Positions 1-11,519 of a DNA stretch of 64,000 nt are shown here, in pieces. Source of the DNA: Cycas panzhihuaensis (Eukaryota; Cycadophyta). Within the stretch, counting starts at the first letter, position 1. Each line of letters starts with the position of its first letter. The stretch is taken from the NCBI GenBank assembly GCA_023213395.1, contig CM041465.1, positions 107,267,741-107,331,740 on the forward strand. Direction: 5' to 3'. The notes under the pieces are model-generated. The model searched no databases and was not told where the DNA came from. It saw only the letters and a list, made by a program, of their open reading frames with translations. The position numbers were made by a program, and so were the translations under genes.

Positions 1-3000
1 GAACATCCCTGAAAATATCTATATTGTCCCACCCAGGATTTGCTTCCCATCTTAAACATTTTATGACATACATAGAGTCACCCTCTATGATCACCTTCTA
101 TATATCCTCCTCATCCATCTGAGTAGTTACCCTCAGCATGGCCCGAACCTTGGCTTTCTAGTTCGATTGGACATCAAGGTACTCCGCAAAATCCCATTTC
201 AGGTTGCCTGCATGATTCCTACATAGGCCTCCCCCTCCCGCCTCCCTAGGGTTGCCTTTGGCCGCTCCATCAAAATTGATTTTTCCCTATGATATGTCAG
301 GAGGGCTCCACTTAGCACCTCTTCTCCTCTCTCTGCCACCCTTCAGGGGTACTAAACCCTAGTCCTTAATGAGGCCTTCTTCCACCTTGGGGATCCTATC
401 CTCCTTTGGGGTAACCATCATTTCTGAGACACCCTTCCTGATCTCAGTAAGCAGAATTGGACTATTCTTTTCTTTTACCTAAAAAATCCTTCTATTTTGT
501 TCTTTCCAAATGTGCCAAGATCCAACTGGGAGAATCATCTTCCAAAGGTTAGCAAGAGTTTTACTTTTGAAAGGAGAAGTCCAAGCTATCCATTGTTCTT
601 TTAGGGATTTTGATGAGACCCAGACTATCCCCAGCCTAACCCAAATGCCACTCCAAATTCCAGAAGTGTATGGGCAGTGAATAAACATGTGATCCAAAGT
701 TTCTACTTCTATCTTACACAGCACGCACTTGTTCGCCATCTGAAAGCCCCTTTTCAAGAGATTATCCAATGTTAGAAGTTTGTTTTGGAGGCATAACCAC
801 CAGAAAGCTACTATCTTTGGGATAATCCAGAATTTCCAAGCCCCTGCTAGCAAATCGTTCTTTTCCTATCCTTCCCTGCTCATTAATAGATTATACCCAT
901 CCTTAACAGTATATGAACTCGAGGACAAAGGGGGCCATACCAGAGTGTCTAGCGCAGCCCGTTTCAGTATGTACTGGTTTTCTAGTACCCCTCTCACCCT
1001 AAGGATCTCCTCCTCTAGACCTTGCAACTCCTCAAATGATCTCCATTGCCTATCCTTCCCTTGCCCTACCTAGTAATTCTTAACAAGAGTACCATAGTAG
1101 TTCACACATTCTCTTTTCTTGATACCGATGTTAGGCAACTCCTCTAATTTAGAGTGCCCACACCAATAATCTTCTCAGAACCTGATGCTTTTTCCGTCCC
1201 CTAATTTCCAATGCATACCTACCCACAAGAGAGACCTCGAGGACTTGATGGCCCTCCAAATAGGGGAACCTTCAAAGTAGAGACCCTCCTCCATCAAAGA
1301 ATGTTTGTCCCCAAAGTACTTTCTTGTAATGATTCTCCCCCAAACTGATCCAGCTTCTTTTATGAGTCTCCATCCCATTTTTGCCAAAAGAGCTTCATTA
1401 AATAGGCTTAACCTTCTAACATTTAGACCTCCCACCCACTTAGGCTTATAGACCTTCTCCCAGGACACTAAGTGGACTCTCTTTCTGTCTTCGGCTCCTG
1501 ACTAGAGAAATCTCTTCATGATTCCTTCCAGAATAGAGATAACCCTACTCGACATTTTAAAAATGGTCATATGATAAACTAGGATACTCTGCAGGGAGGC
1601 CACCACTAACTAGATCTTCCTAGCCCAACTGAGAAGGGCCCCTTTCCAACCCGCCAGCTTCCTATTGAATCTACTCACAATTGGATCCCATAGATCTTGC
1701 CCCATCTTTCCCATAAAAAGAGGCATACCTAGGTAAGAACTAGGTAGGGGGCTTCTGGAAACCTTTAGAACCCTACTAATTCTACTTTGCTACCTCTCCA
1801 GAGTATTGATAAAAAAGGCCAAACTTTTGCTCAGATTGATTTTTTGGTTTGTTGCCCTTTCGTAAGCCTGCAGACCCATTTTCAAAGCCCTGGCCTCCCA
1901 TAGGGAGGCCCTGCATAGAAAAATGTTGTTGTTTACAAACTAGTGATGTATGATATTGTCCAAATTAGAGGAAGCTCTCAAACTAGATAACCTCCCTGAC
2001 CGCTAGGCCTCTAAAGTCACCCTACCTAGCAATTCTGCCATAATAATGAATAGAAAGATAGAGAAGGGATCACCTTGCCTTAAACTCCTGGATCCAGTAA
2101 AGAAGGGAGTCGATCTCCTGTTTACCAATACCGAAAAAGAGACCCTAGATATATAACACCTCATCTAGTCCCTCCAAGCCTCCCCAAAACCAAACACCTC
2201 AAGACAATCTAGCAGACAGTCCCAAGCCACCCGATCATAGGCCTTGGACATATCTGTTTTGATTATCATACCCGCTTCCTTATGGTGAAGACTCGAGTAA
2301 AGGGTTTCATGGATAGTAATAATACTATCCGTGATTTGTCTTCCTTTAACAAAACCATCTTGGTTAGGAGAAATAACTACCAGTAGGGTCTCCCTCAGAT
2401 GATTTGCTAACACCTTGGCCAAAATCTTGTATTTTACATTGCAGAGGCTAATTGGTCTAAAATCTTCCATGACATCTACTCCCTCCTTCTTCGGAATCAA
2501 AGCTAAGAAGGTAGCCTGCCACTCTTTCAGAATAGTGTGTCTTAGAAAAAATTCATTAAGCACCAATATTAGGTCCTCCTTTATTATCTCCTAATATTCT
2601 TGAAAAATGCAGGAGGAACCCATCAGGCCAGAGGCCTTATCCCTACCCATTTTAAATAATGCCCTCTTGACCTCCTCCTGGGAGAAAGGTTTAGTCAGTT
2701 TGTTATTTAGGGCCTCATTGATCACTTTTGGAATGTATTGCAAGAGAGCCGCCCTTATATCAGGATCTTGACATCCTGGTTCAGTGTATAGCTCTTTGAA
2801 GTACTCCATTGCAATTCCTCTAATCTAGTCCTCTGCCTCATACACAACCCCATCCCTACTGTGAATTTTACTAATCCTATTATGAGCCATGTGCCTCAAA
2901 GTAGATAGGTACAAGAACTTAGTATTTCTATCCTCCTCCCTAATCCACTGCTCTCTGGATTTCTGCTTCCAGAAGATTTCCTCCCTTTCCAACACCTCTT

Positions 3001-4012
3001 CAAGTTTCCTGGTGGTGGACTATTCAGTTTGATTCAACTCCTGGGTTCTTCCCTCAATCTGGATCCTATCCTCAACCCCTTTTAGCTCCACCAGTAGGGC
3101 CCCCTTATTTTCAAAAATATTTCCAAAGACCTCCCTGTTCCAGGTCTTAATTTGTTGCTTGACCCAATTCAACTTCTTCAAGAACCTATACATGGCACAG
3201 CCCTGTACCTGGACTCTCCACCAATTGCCAATCCTCCCTCTTAGACCTAGATGTTTCTGCCACATAAGTTCAAATCTGAAAGGCGCTCCCTTATGAAAAA
3301 CTGGGGCAGAACCCTCTAGTAAAAGAGGAGAGTGATCCGACCCAGATTTTAGAAGGGCCTTTAACCAAATTCCTTCGAAGTGGCAAGCCCACTCATAATT
3401 TGTTAGCACCTTATCCAATCTACACTAAATATGGCTAAGACCTAGCCGCCTGTTAGACTAGGTATACTTAGCTCCCCTGAGGGGAATGTCCATCAAGCCA
3501 CCCTTTTGCAAGAACACTCCAAGATCAGACATGCTTCTAGTCCACCCACCTTGACCCCCTTTCTTCTCCTCTGGGCTAAGGGGGGAATTAAAATCCCCCA
3601 CCACTAGCCAGGGGCCTTTCCAATATTTGTGGACCTCCACCAGACTATCCCATAATCTCTTCCTACCCTCAGCAATAGTAGGATCATAGATATTTGTTAT
3701 CTAATACACCTTGTTTATCGAAACACTAACCAATCCAACGGTAATGAAGTGCTTACTCTTCCACACCTCATACCCTTGCCACCTATTTGGGTTCCAAAGT
3801 GTGGCCAACCCCCCCGAGCTTGCTGATCCAACACTAGTTCTCCCCTCTCCCCTCCTCCAAATCTTATTAAGCACCTCTCTTTCCTTAGTCTGTTCCAGTT
3901 TAGTCTCCTGTAAAAGAACAAGATCTGCCTCTGTCCTAATCCTTAACTCTCTCACCAGTCTTTGCTTAGAAGGAGCATTTAGCCCCCTAATGTTCCAAGA
4001 TAGAACCTTCAT
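1..4012 (-). pseudogene. LINE ORF2: endonuclease, reverse transcriptase, zf-RVT, RNase H
   Basis: ORF2 would nick target DNA and reverse-transcribe the LINE RNA. It begins MKVLSWNIRGLNAP at 4012, the N-terminus of APE-like endonucleases; VVGDFNSPLSPEE (about 3570-3610) and SDHSPLL (about 3330) are further endonuclease motifs. RT follows: ALIPKKEGVDVMEDFRPISL (about 2440-2500), a KTDMSKAYDRV motif (about 2240-2270) and SLRQGDPFS (about 2060-2080). The polymerase box that should read FADD is FVNN (about 1927-1941), so both catalytic aspartates are lost. A zf-RVT motif (CVLCKIEVETLDHMFIHCP, about 660-730) and RNase H (FDGAAKGNPREAGGGG about 215-270; IIEGDS about 75-95) end the protein. At least eight in-frame stops, mostly TAG, plus frameshifts inactivate it. 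Confidence 0.85.
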
Positions 4013-4049
4013 GGATGACTCAGAGCTACACCCCTCATCGTTTCCTGCT

Positions 4050-5577
4050 TCTAAGGTTAGGTCCTTCTAACGCACCCCCCTCCTTTAACGTACTCTGGTG
4101 ACCCATGTCTATTTGAGCTTGGGTTTCTTTTTCTCTGATAGCCTTTTTAGGGGGTCTACCCACCTTCTTCTCTATCCCATAATCTAGAGCCCTCCTCACC
4201 TATGTTATATTACTCTTAGATACCCATTTGCGTGTCCCACCTCCTCCTTTTTCTGAATCTACACCCTTTGGTTCGGTTCCTGCTTCACCTTCAGTTACAA
4301 TACCTACCTGTCCCTCCTCTTAAATTTGTTCTCTTGATCCACCCTCTTCGGGCTCAGAAAAGTAGTCCTCTAGGTCCCAATTTATGTTCTTTGCAAGCCT
4401 AGCCAAAGCCAACTCAAAGGCTATAGGGGGAGGAGCCCCCCCCCTCCAAGCTACCCAGACCCATAGATTGAATCTTAGCTTCCTTAGACACCCACCCCAA
4501 GTCCTGCCATGGAGCTGGACCCTGGATACCTATCTCAACATCTTTGGAGAAACCCCTTCCATCCTCAGGTGCCACAATATCCTTGCCCCCAGCTTCCTGA
4601 ACTACTTTATTTATAGCCACATTATCTGTGGGGCAAACCAAAGTAGATATAGTCTCACCTTCCATATCCTAGCTTTTCATGCTGTGGGGTATCCCACCTC
4701 CATCAGACACCTCAGTCCTACTAGGAATCTCAGTTCTTTTGTCATTCTCATTTCTAATATCATCTTTGCCAGATCTTTCTTTTGCCTCAGTCTCCCCCCT
4801 TGTCTCATCTTTCTCTTTACCTGTCTCTTGAATGTCCATCCTTAATAGGACCCTTAGGCATTGAAAGGGAAGATGCCCCTTAGTCTTGCATTTTGCACAC
4901 TTGATGCCCTCCACTTCATAAAATAGACCTTAGATGATAGATCTGCCATCTGACTCAATCTCTACCTCATCTGGGAGCTCACTATCGAGCTTGGCCAGAA
5001 CACAGAATCTAGCATTCATCAATCTGGATCTATGTTTAGTGGCCGAATCCAAAGCTAACAGTGGCTCGATCATTCTGGCTGCCACTTTGACCATCTCTGG
5101 GTTCCAGAAATGTAAAGGAAGCCCAGGTAACTGAACCCAAACTAGGGCTTGTTTAACCACAGGGGTGCTTGGATCAAAATCAGGGTGCCACTTCTCCAAT
5201 GACATGGCCTTCCTCCTAAACATCCAAGGGGATTTTAGTAGGATGGGGATCATGTCCTCCTGGTTTGCAAACCTAAAAAGGATGCATCCCTTGGGCATTG
5301 CTATGACTTGAACTGGATTTCTGGTTTTCCACTTGTTTCTAATCCACTCTCTAATAATGTCCAGTCCTGGCCTGGGACTCGAAAACCTACCTACCAGGCT
5401 ATTATCCCAATATTGTATGGTCTTTTCAGTAACTTCTTTCGATATCGAGAGTTTATATCTGTTTCCAATCTTAACAGGGATAATTTCTTGTTCCTCATAG
5501 TTTCCATTTCTTAAAACATCAAGGTAGGTCCTCCCCGTAGAAGAGGACTGAGACTGATTCAGAGTTGTTTGCATCAT
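4050..5577 (-). pseudogene. LINE ORF1: DUF4283-like RNA-binding protein with CCHC knuckle
   Basis: ORF1 proteins of plant L1 elements bind the element RNA. From the Met at 5577 the frame runs about 215 codons with a DUF4283-like pattern (PWMFRRKAMSLEKW, then WVQLPGLPLHFW), is broken by a TAA near 4928 and continues in the same frame to a zinc knuckle, CAKCKTKGHLPFQC (CX2CX3GHX4C, about 4840-4885). A TAG follows near 4667 and the frame goes on to about 4414. After that a basic GRPPKK stretch (4143-4160) lies in a shifted frame and may be the displaced C-terminus. Both early stops fall where a Gln codon would fit the context. The family assignment rests on motif order, not on a search. Confidence 0.75.
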
Positions 5578-6280
5578 ATGAACAGCAGAAAAAAAAGCTT
5601 ACACAAGCAACAATAATAGCAGAGACTTACCATTAGCATGCACTTATCTTTGCAAACCCTAGCCCCCTTGTATGAGCTTTCTGCCTTCCTAGAATTCCAT
5701 GTTTGTGTCAACCAATTTCTGCTTTTGGCTAAAGCACTTGAGGCAGCAGAACCCTTGTATAACTTAGCTAGGAGCTGCTCTGCATCAATTCCTTGTGGGG
5801 GTGGCAAACATAGAAGCTGGTACACAAGCGAGACTCTTTGATATCCACACTTTTACCTTCCTCTATCCTTGCATGTGCTTATACGGCATACCCAACCTAG
5901 GTATAGCTCCTTGAACTACCTTTGCTCTGTATGGAGCATCTTTCCTTCTCGACAGCTTGACGTGGGGTCTTCCATCTCTCTAAGCCATGGCTGATTGCTC
6001 CTTGATCACGCATGGACCCACACCATTGAGTGGCCCTAACTGGGGGGGTGCCCCCCCACCTCCATCCTTGATCCTCACTTACCCTAGTCACCAGAGCTGG
6101 AGGCTCAGATCCGTCACCTCTCTGTATACACACGCAGATCCTGAAAGCTCGCAGGACTGACGCCATTCACCCTCACTTACCAGGTAGCCGTTCATAGCTT
6201 TGCTATTCTACTTATGATATTGATACTAAGTATACATTGAATACTAAGTATTAGCCTCTATACTGATCACATTTAATTGA
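5578..6280 (-). other. LINE 5' leader with short open frames
   Basis: This is the region upstream of ORF1 in the LINE. Two minus-strand frames start here, 5897-6166 (89 codons) and 5574-5825 (83 codons); neither resembles a protein I know. The second ends in a hydrophobic, Cys-rich run just ahead of the ORF1 start. A good plant splice donor, GTAAGT, lies at about 5627-5632 on the minus strand, 50 bases before the ORF1 Met. The exact 5' end of the LINE is uncertain: LTR homology resumes near 6280, and 6180-6280 could belong to either. Confidence 0.4.
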
Positions 6281-7366
6281 AAGAAGTGTTTATCTTATAT
6301 CTATGATTATATGCACTTTTATTTTTAAATTAGCCCTTTTATCTTGAGAATGAAAAGTTGAGAATATTATTTGGTTGAAGTATCTTTGATTTTCATTTTT
6401 TTTTATTAGGTTTAAGGATCCTTTTGGAGATCTTACTACTCCAATTGTGATAGAACCTTTGGTGACTAGTCTTGTGTGGATGATTATTGTTTAGATTTAT
6501 GATTTATCCATCATCTCATAGGTCTGAAAATGATTCTCTTGAGCATCTCTGATTTTTTGTGTATTATTTCATCACTTTTTAAAGAGAATTGATTGCATGC
6601 ATCAAGGTTAAAGCATATTGGCTAGTTTTGCATGTTGATTGGTATCTTTTAAAAGAAATTTGCATAACAAATTCATATGGTTACTTTCAAATCTTGAATA
6701 ACATCATCTCTTTTGAAGTAAAGTGTGTATGCAGGAAAGCTATCTCATAGTTGCCTGTGCATCTTTCATTTTAAAAACAAAAAAAATAAAAAATAAAAAA
6801 CTTACATGTATAGTTTCTAGTTTGTTTGCCTTTACTTTCATTAAAAAAAAAGATAAAAAAAAAAATTATGTGAGTTTGATCTTGTAATTTATTTGGTTAT
6901 ATTGCCTTACTCTCTTGGCTACATATCTTTGTAATTATATAAAAAGCTAGAAACCAAAATAAGACAAACTACTTTTCCATTAGCTTACCCTCTCCCACAT
7001 CTTAGTAAAACTCAAAAGGTTGAAATAATTACATGAGAGAAATCCCTAGGAAGGATATTATAAGTCAAGTTTCAAACTTAGAACTCCTTTGTCAAGTTGT
7101 GTAGGTTAGTGAATTTTATCACCCTATTTTACATCCATGCCTTTTATCGTATCCACTCACACTTAGGTAGATAGCGCTACTGGGTGAAAACTTCTCCTTA
7201 GGAGTTGGGTAAAGATGGCCCTTTAGGTTTTCTTGGGATTTATATCTCCTAGCCTTAATCACAAAAGAAATCGAGAGATACTAAGTTTAGGTCTTCTCTA
7301 GATCCCAACCATCTTTTTAGTGACCTTGCTGAGGATCGAACCCAAGAACCCGCTACATCACCACCA
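6281..7366 (+). repeat. 5' LTR of Tat-like element, right-hand part only
   Basis: This stretch matches 28600-29742 along its length, with shared blocks such as CTTGAGAAT...AAAGTTGAG, GGTGACT...CTTGTGTG, AAAGTGTG...ATGCAGGAAAGCTATCTCA and CTCACACTTAGGTAGATA. The matched part ends ACATCACCACCA at 7366, followed by a PBS, whereas the other copy ends ACACCACCACCA at 29742 and is followed by unrelated DNA; this sets the LTR end. The left part of the LTR is displaced beyond the LINE. It includes A-rich tracts at 6770-6870 and no coding sequence. Confidence 0.8.
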
Positions 7367-7372
7367 TCTTTT

Positions 7373-7390
7373 TGGTGACCACAGTGGGAG
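7373..7390 (+). other. Primer binding site of Tat-like element
   Basis: The bases TGGTGACCACAGTGGGAG begin six bases after the LTR end, the usual place for a tRNA primer site. They start with TGG, complementary to a tRNA CCA end. I cannot name the tRNA with certainty. It is not the initiator-Met site (TGGTATCAGAGC) used by the other elements in this window. A similar sequence, TTTTTAGTGACC/TTTTTGGCGACT, occurs about 65 bases upstream in both LTR copies, inside the LTR. Confidence 0.6.
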
Positions 7391-7416
7391 ACCACTATTT
7401 ATCCTCAAGTAAAGCT

Positions 7417-9515
7417 ATGGAAATAATAACACCTACTCCTAAGAACTTGTTGAGACTTCAAGGCCTTCTTCCTAATTCTCAAGTGTGCCCATCACACTTT
7501 GGTCAGGATGTTTCATCATCTTATGTTGAATCTTTAGAATTTTAAGCACATGACATATACGTTTATCCTCCTAAAGATTTAACCCATCTATATAATATAC
7601 TGGTGGAGTAGGGATATCTAGAACCTTCTTAGTATCTTAGTGATCCTTCTTTTACATAAGGAGAACCACCTTTGGGTTAGTTACATCCATCTTTCTCTAA
7701 GCTAATCCTTACTAGGATCCCTACCCCACTATGCATGCCTAGTTATCATGACCTTTTTTATCTAGAGACTCATACCATGTTATCTCTATCGTATCATGTT
7801 TAGATTAATCCCTTAGGTGAAGACTATGAGTCAATTGAGGTAGATCCCTCACCTGATCCCATGTGGTCTCCTCACACTTCTCCTCCTCCTTCACCAAGAC
7901 CTGTGTCATGACCTCATTCCTCGCTTATGGAAGAAGTTGATGACCATAAATCCACTCATTTGTAACCTTGTCAATCTTCCCCTAGGTAGTAGCTTTAGGT
8001 TTATTCTTCTTATTCCATACCTCCTACTTATGGAGGTGATACCACTACTATTACTTATAACATTCCTAACACCATTCACATACCCACCTCTAGTCAAGTG
8101 GTTATGGCCTCACCTAGTTTATGACGGATCTAGTCTTACTCCATTGGGATTGCCTCTTCACATACTATTTCTTCTACCACTCAGGTACCCTCTCATGCAT
8201 CATATATCATTGGGTCTTATGGCGTTAGGCCTCACCCACCATCACTTAGAGTACCTAACTTCTCATTGCAACATATTTCTCATACTCATTTAACTCATCT
8301 ACATGCTTCGATAGGATAATAATAACCATTCAGGACTTCCAATCCCACTTCCTCTTTACATATTCCTAGGCCTAGACCACAACCTAACCCTTTCTACACC
8401 TTTAATTCAAGTTTCTCGCAAAACCTTATGCCTTAAACCAACTTAGTAGTTAACCCTACAATATGGTTTGTTCCTCCTACTTTTCCACCTCAGGATGTTT
8501 CACAATAACAACTGCAATCACAACAACCCACTCATTCATCTATTCCTCATATGTCATCCTTACCTTAATGTCCTACTATGTTGAGGCCAAGGAGGCCCTT
8601 CCTAGATTATCTAAAGTCTCCTTTTCTACGCAAGGTCTTGTTGTCACCTATACCCCGATTTCTTCCTAAGTTGCCTAAATTTTATGGTGAATCTTCTCAA
8701 GACCCCGCCTCCCATATACAAGCATTTATGCTCACTTGCATGGATTTTATGTGATATGACTATGTTATGATGTGTCTATTTCCTAAATCGCTTCAAAGTG
8801 ATGCCTTGAAGTGGTTTTATCATCTTCTTTCAGCTTTGATTCTCTTGTTTCAATGGCTAGTTGACTCATTTATTAACTATTTTGATGTAGCAAGATCATT
8901 TGAGTCAGGCATCAAATCCTTATTAGCAATTAAAAAAAATAATAATACTACTTCAAGAGATTTTGTTAGGATATTTCAAGACCAAGTCCACGCTTTCCAT
9001 TCACATCTTGATCCTAGTTTGTTATTTGATCTATTTACAAATGTATTGAGGTCCCATGTGCATTTAGAAGTTTTAAAACTTGGTCCTCAAATATATGAGG
9101 AAGCATCAATCACTGTTTGGCTTTAGAGACATTCAAGATACAAGTAGGTATCAAGAAGGTTGGGAAACCTATGCCTTTTATGGAGCCAATTCATCCTATA
9201 AAGGCTACTCATCCTGAGCCTATATATAATCATCTTACTTCCTCAATTAGATCACTTGAATATGCAATCAATACTAAGCTATGTGTTGACGATCCATCTC
9301 CAGCTCAACCCTTTCAAGAGACCAAAGTCATTCACCTTACCCAGGGGAGGAAGAAACAAGCTCCTCCTCTACCTCGTTTTCCATCTAGAAATACAAAATG
9401 GTACTCCTATTATCAAACTAATATACATGATAGAAGTGAGTGCCAAACTATTCAAAATACAACCCATAACACAAACACTCAAATGAATAATTCTTCTAAG
9501 TCACCACAAGAATAA
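7417..9515 (+). pseudogene. Tat-like gag (capsid polyprotein), decayed
   Basis: A reading frame starts MEIITPTPKNLL at 7417, just after the PBS, and can be followed through a Pro/Ser/Thr-rich N-terminal part full of stops to a retrotransposon Gag core at about 8670-9120: LPKFYGESSQDPASHIQAF, then SDALKWFYHLL, and FESGIKSLLAIKKN. A third section (9117-9515) holds a Lys/Pro-rich segment and ends in an Asn/Thr/Ser-rich tail. No intact zinc knuckle is visible. Premature stops are frequent and nearly all are TAG or TAA at positions that suit Gln; one run near 7985-7997 has three TAGs within five codons. The open frames at 7937-8293 and 8463-8669 are other frames of this gene. Confidence 0.7.
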
Positions 9516-9745
9516 ATGATCCATAAGGATCCATGGCCTTAACATGGTGAGAAAACTAGTAAAGAAGATAAAGGCAAGGGGAAGCAGATACAAGATGATG
9601 AAGACAAACCTTCAAGCTCTATTTTGTCAAAGAATACTACCACTCCCATAAATGTTTCAACAAAGAGAAACACCAATCAATCTCACTCACCTCCCAAAGG
9701 TGGGGATACCATGAGAACCATAAACATAAATATAGTAGAGATTTA

Positions 9746-10450
9746 ATGAGTACAAGTCCATCCAACTCATCCGATGATTTGATGACAAGGAATCTTGACT
9801 CTTTACCTCTAGTACTTCCATGTCCCATCAGGTTTAGATCTATTCCTTCTAGTTTAAAGGATGTATCTTTCTCTTTGGTGGAAGAATTAAAGACCATTCC
9901 CGTAGGTATATTGGTTATCGATTTACTTAAGTGTTGCCTCGAGCAATGCCAACTTTTATTTGATGCACTGGGAGTCCCTGTAGTAGCTTCTTCACCTACT
10001 TCTACCCGTTCTTTTGGCCTCACTACCTTGCTTAGTCATTCAGTCCACACACTAAATGACATTCCCTTATTCTACATTAAGATCATCAAGGATGATATTA
10101 CTATCAAGTGGGTTATCATTAACGAGGGATCATCTGTCAATATAATCCCTCTTTGTCTTGTTGAGGATTTGGAGATCTCAGTCTTTGATCCATACGAATA
10201 GATCTGCCAAGGGTATGATAAGAATCAAAAGGTGCCATTGGGTCAAGTTACTCTTCCCTTCACCTTAGAAGAAAAGAAAATGCTTACTGACCTTACTATC
10301 ATTGACTTAGATTTAGAATATAACATCCTTTTGGGTAGACCATGGATCATCCAAATGGTAGTAGTTTGTTCATCCCTCTTCGATGAACTCATATTCATCC
10401 ATGAGGGAAAGCTCAAAATTGTTAAATGGAAGCCAAAACCTATTAAGTAA
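9746..10450 (+). pseudogene. Tat-like aspartic protease region
   Basis: The frame 9746-10201 and its continuation 10232-10450 contain the gypsy protease. The active-site loop reads IINEGSSVNIIPL (about 10118-10156), where Tat-type proteases usually have D-G/S-S-A/S, so the catalytic aspartate is replaced by Asn-Glu. The downstream flap and LLGRPW motif (DLEYNILLGRPWI, about 10308-10346) are well kept. One TAG at 10198-10200 separates the two halves. The same region of the minus-strand relative (56380-56650) shows a matching order, supporting the call. Confidence 0.75.
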
Positions 10451-11519
10451 TCAATCCCTCTCATTGAGACCTTTCCAGAACCTGGTGAATCCTTTGATTC
10501 CATGGAGTATTTCTTTCAATCACTTGGTTTAGGTCAGTACTTTTCTATTGAAGCCCCTTCAACTCACCCAAAAGTAAAAGACATGGATTTAGTTGAAGTT
10601 GTTCCTTCATCATCAGGCTCCCTATTTACTCTTATTTCCTCATACTTGACTGATTAACTTCCAGTTCCTTCTTCTTCTCTTTCTGATGAAGAATTAGTTT
10701 CTTGTTCTATTATATCTTATCAAGGTCCACCCCCAAGTGACCTTGTTAACATAGATCCTATTCACGCTTGTTTCTCACAGGTTTTGTGCTTGCCCTCAGG
10801 GGTAAATCTAGTGGTTCCTTCTGTGACCAATCATCTGGCAACTACTTTCTCAAGTTTTGTTGCATATGATTTATATGTTGATGCTTCCTTATCTTTCTCT
10901 CACTCCCATTTCTTTAAGATATGGTTGAATAGGCATGAGAAGAAGATGTTGTTGCATTGACACCCTGACCTAGCATCAAATGGTGAAGATACTAATTCGC
11001 TTGATACAATTTAAAATAGTTTCAAAATCTCCACTATAGTATGGGAAGTTAATTCCATTTCTACTATCTCTTTACTTTCTCATCCTTATGTAGATCATCC
11101 TATATCTTTACTTATTTTGGTATCTAGGTCCTACCTTGATTATAACATATATAATCAAGAGTTTAATTAAAATTATTTTTTAATTTGGGAGTTTGTGGAT
11201 AGGCCTATTTTCTTTTCTCAAGTTTCATCAATCATAGAGTTTGTGCCCACTCCAAACTCTTTAGTTGGTCCTCTTACGTCTTCTATTTCTTAATCTAAGA
11301 ACCTTTGCCTCATCAACCTCTTTCAACTTGATCATTTCAAAAATAATGAAGCGATCATTGAGCATTTAGTGGGTTCATCTCTTAGTTTTCCTTATGGACA
11401 CTATAAGTTAGGTTTTGTTAAAGTTATGGTTAATCATTATTAACCCCAGTAGCCAATTTCCTTGATTGAGCCTTCCCCTCCCTATTTCAAGGAAGGGAAT
11501 GTAATGCTTGGAACAAACC
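10451..11519 (+). pseudogene. Long protease-RT linker of the Tat-like polyprotein
   Basis: The protease frame continues past the TAA at 10448 for about 350 codons with only occasional stops (near 10657, 10957, 11011, 11167, 11290), so this is coding sequence and not spacer. The protein is Ser/Pro/Leu-rich with stretches such as EPGESFDSMEYFFQSLGLG and SGVNLVVPSVTNH. I recognise no domain. A long linker between protease and reverse transcriptase is common in Tat-type elements. Its low stop density compared with gag suggests uneven decay. Confidence 0.55.

Larger units (their letters stand above)
1..6280 (-). mobile_element. L1-type LINE (non-LTR retrotransposon), 3' end outside window
   Basis: A minus-strand non-LTR retrotransposon. 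Read from right to left it has a leader (about 6280-5580), ORF1 (from 5577) and ORF2 (from 4012) with endonuclease, reverse transcriptase, a Cys/His zf-RVT motif and an RNase H domain that is cut by the left window edge, so the poly(A) tail and target duplication cannot be seen. Its right end abuts sequence that matches the inside of the LTR at about 28600-29742, so the LINE inserted into the 5' LTR of the Tat-like element. It is more GC-rich than the flanking DNA. Many stops and frameshifts make it a dead copy. Confidence 0.85.

Noticed and set aside
3711-4845. Plus-strand frames at 3711-4070 and 4384-4845
   Set aside because: They are complementary-strand shadows of LINE ORF2 and ORF1.
7937-8669. 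Leu- and Ser-rich open frames that could pass as membrane proteins
   Set aside because: They are other frames of the decayed gag, whose Pro/Ser/Thr-rich protein is readable in the neighbouring frame.
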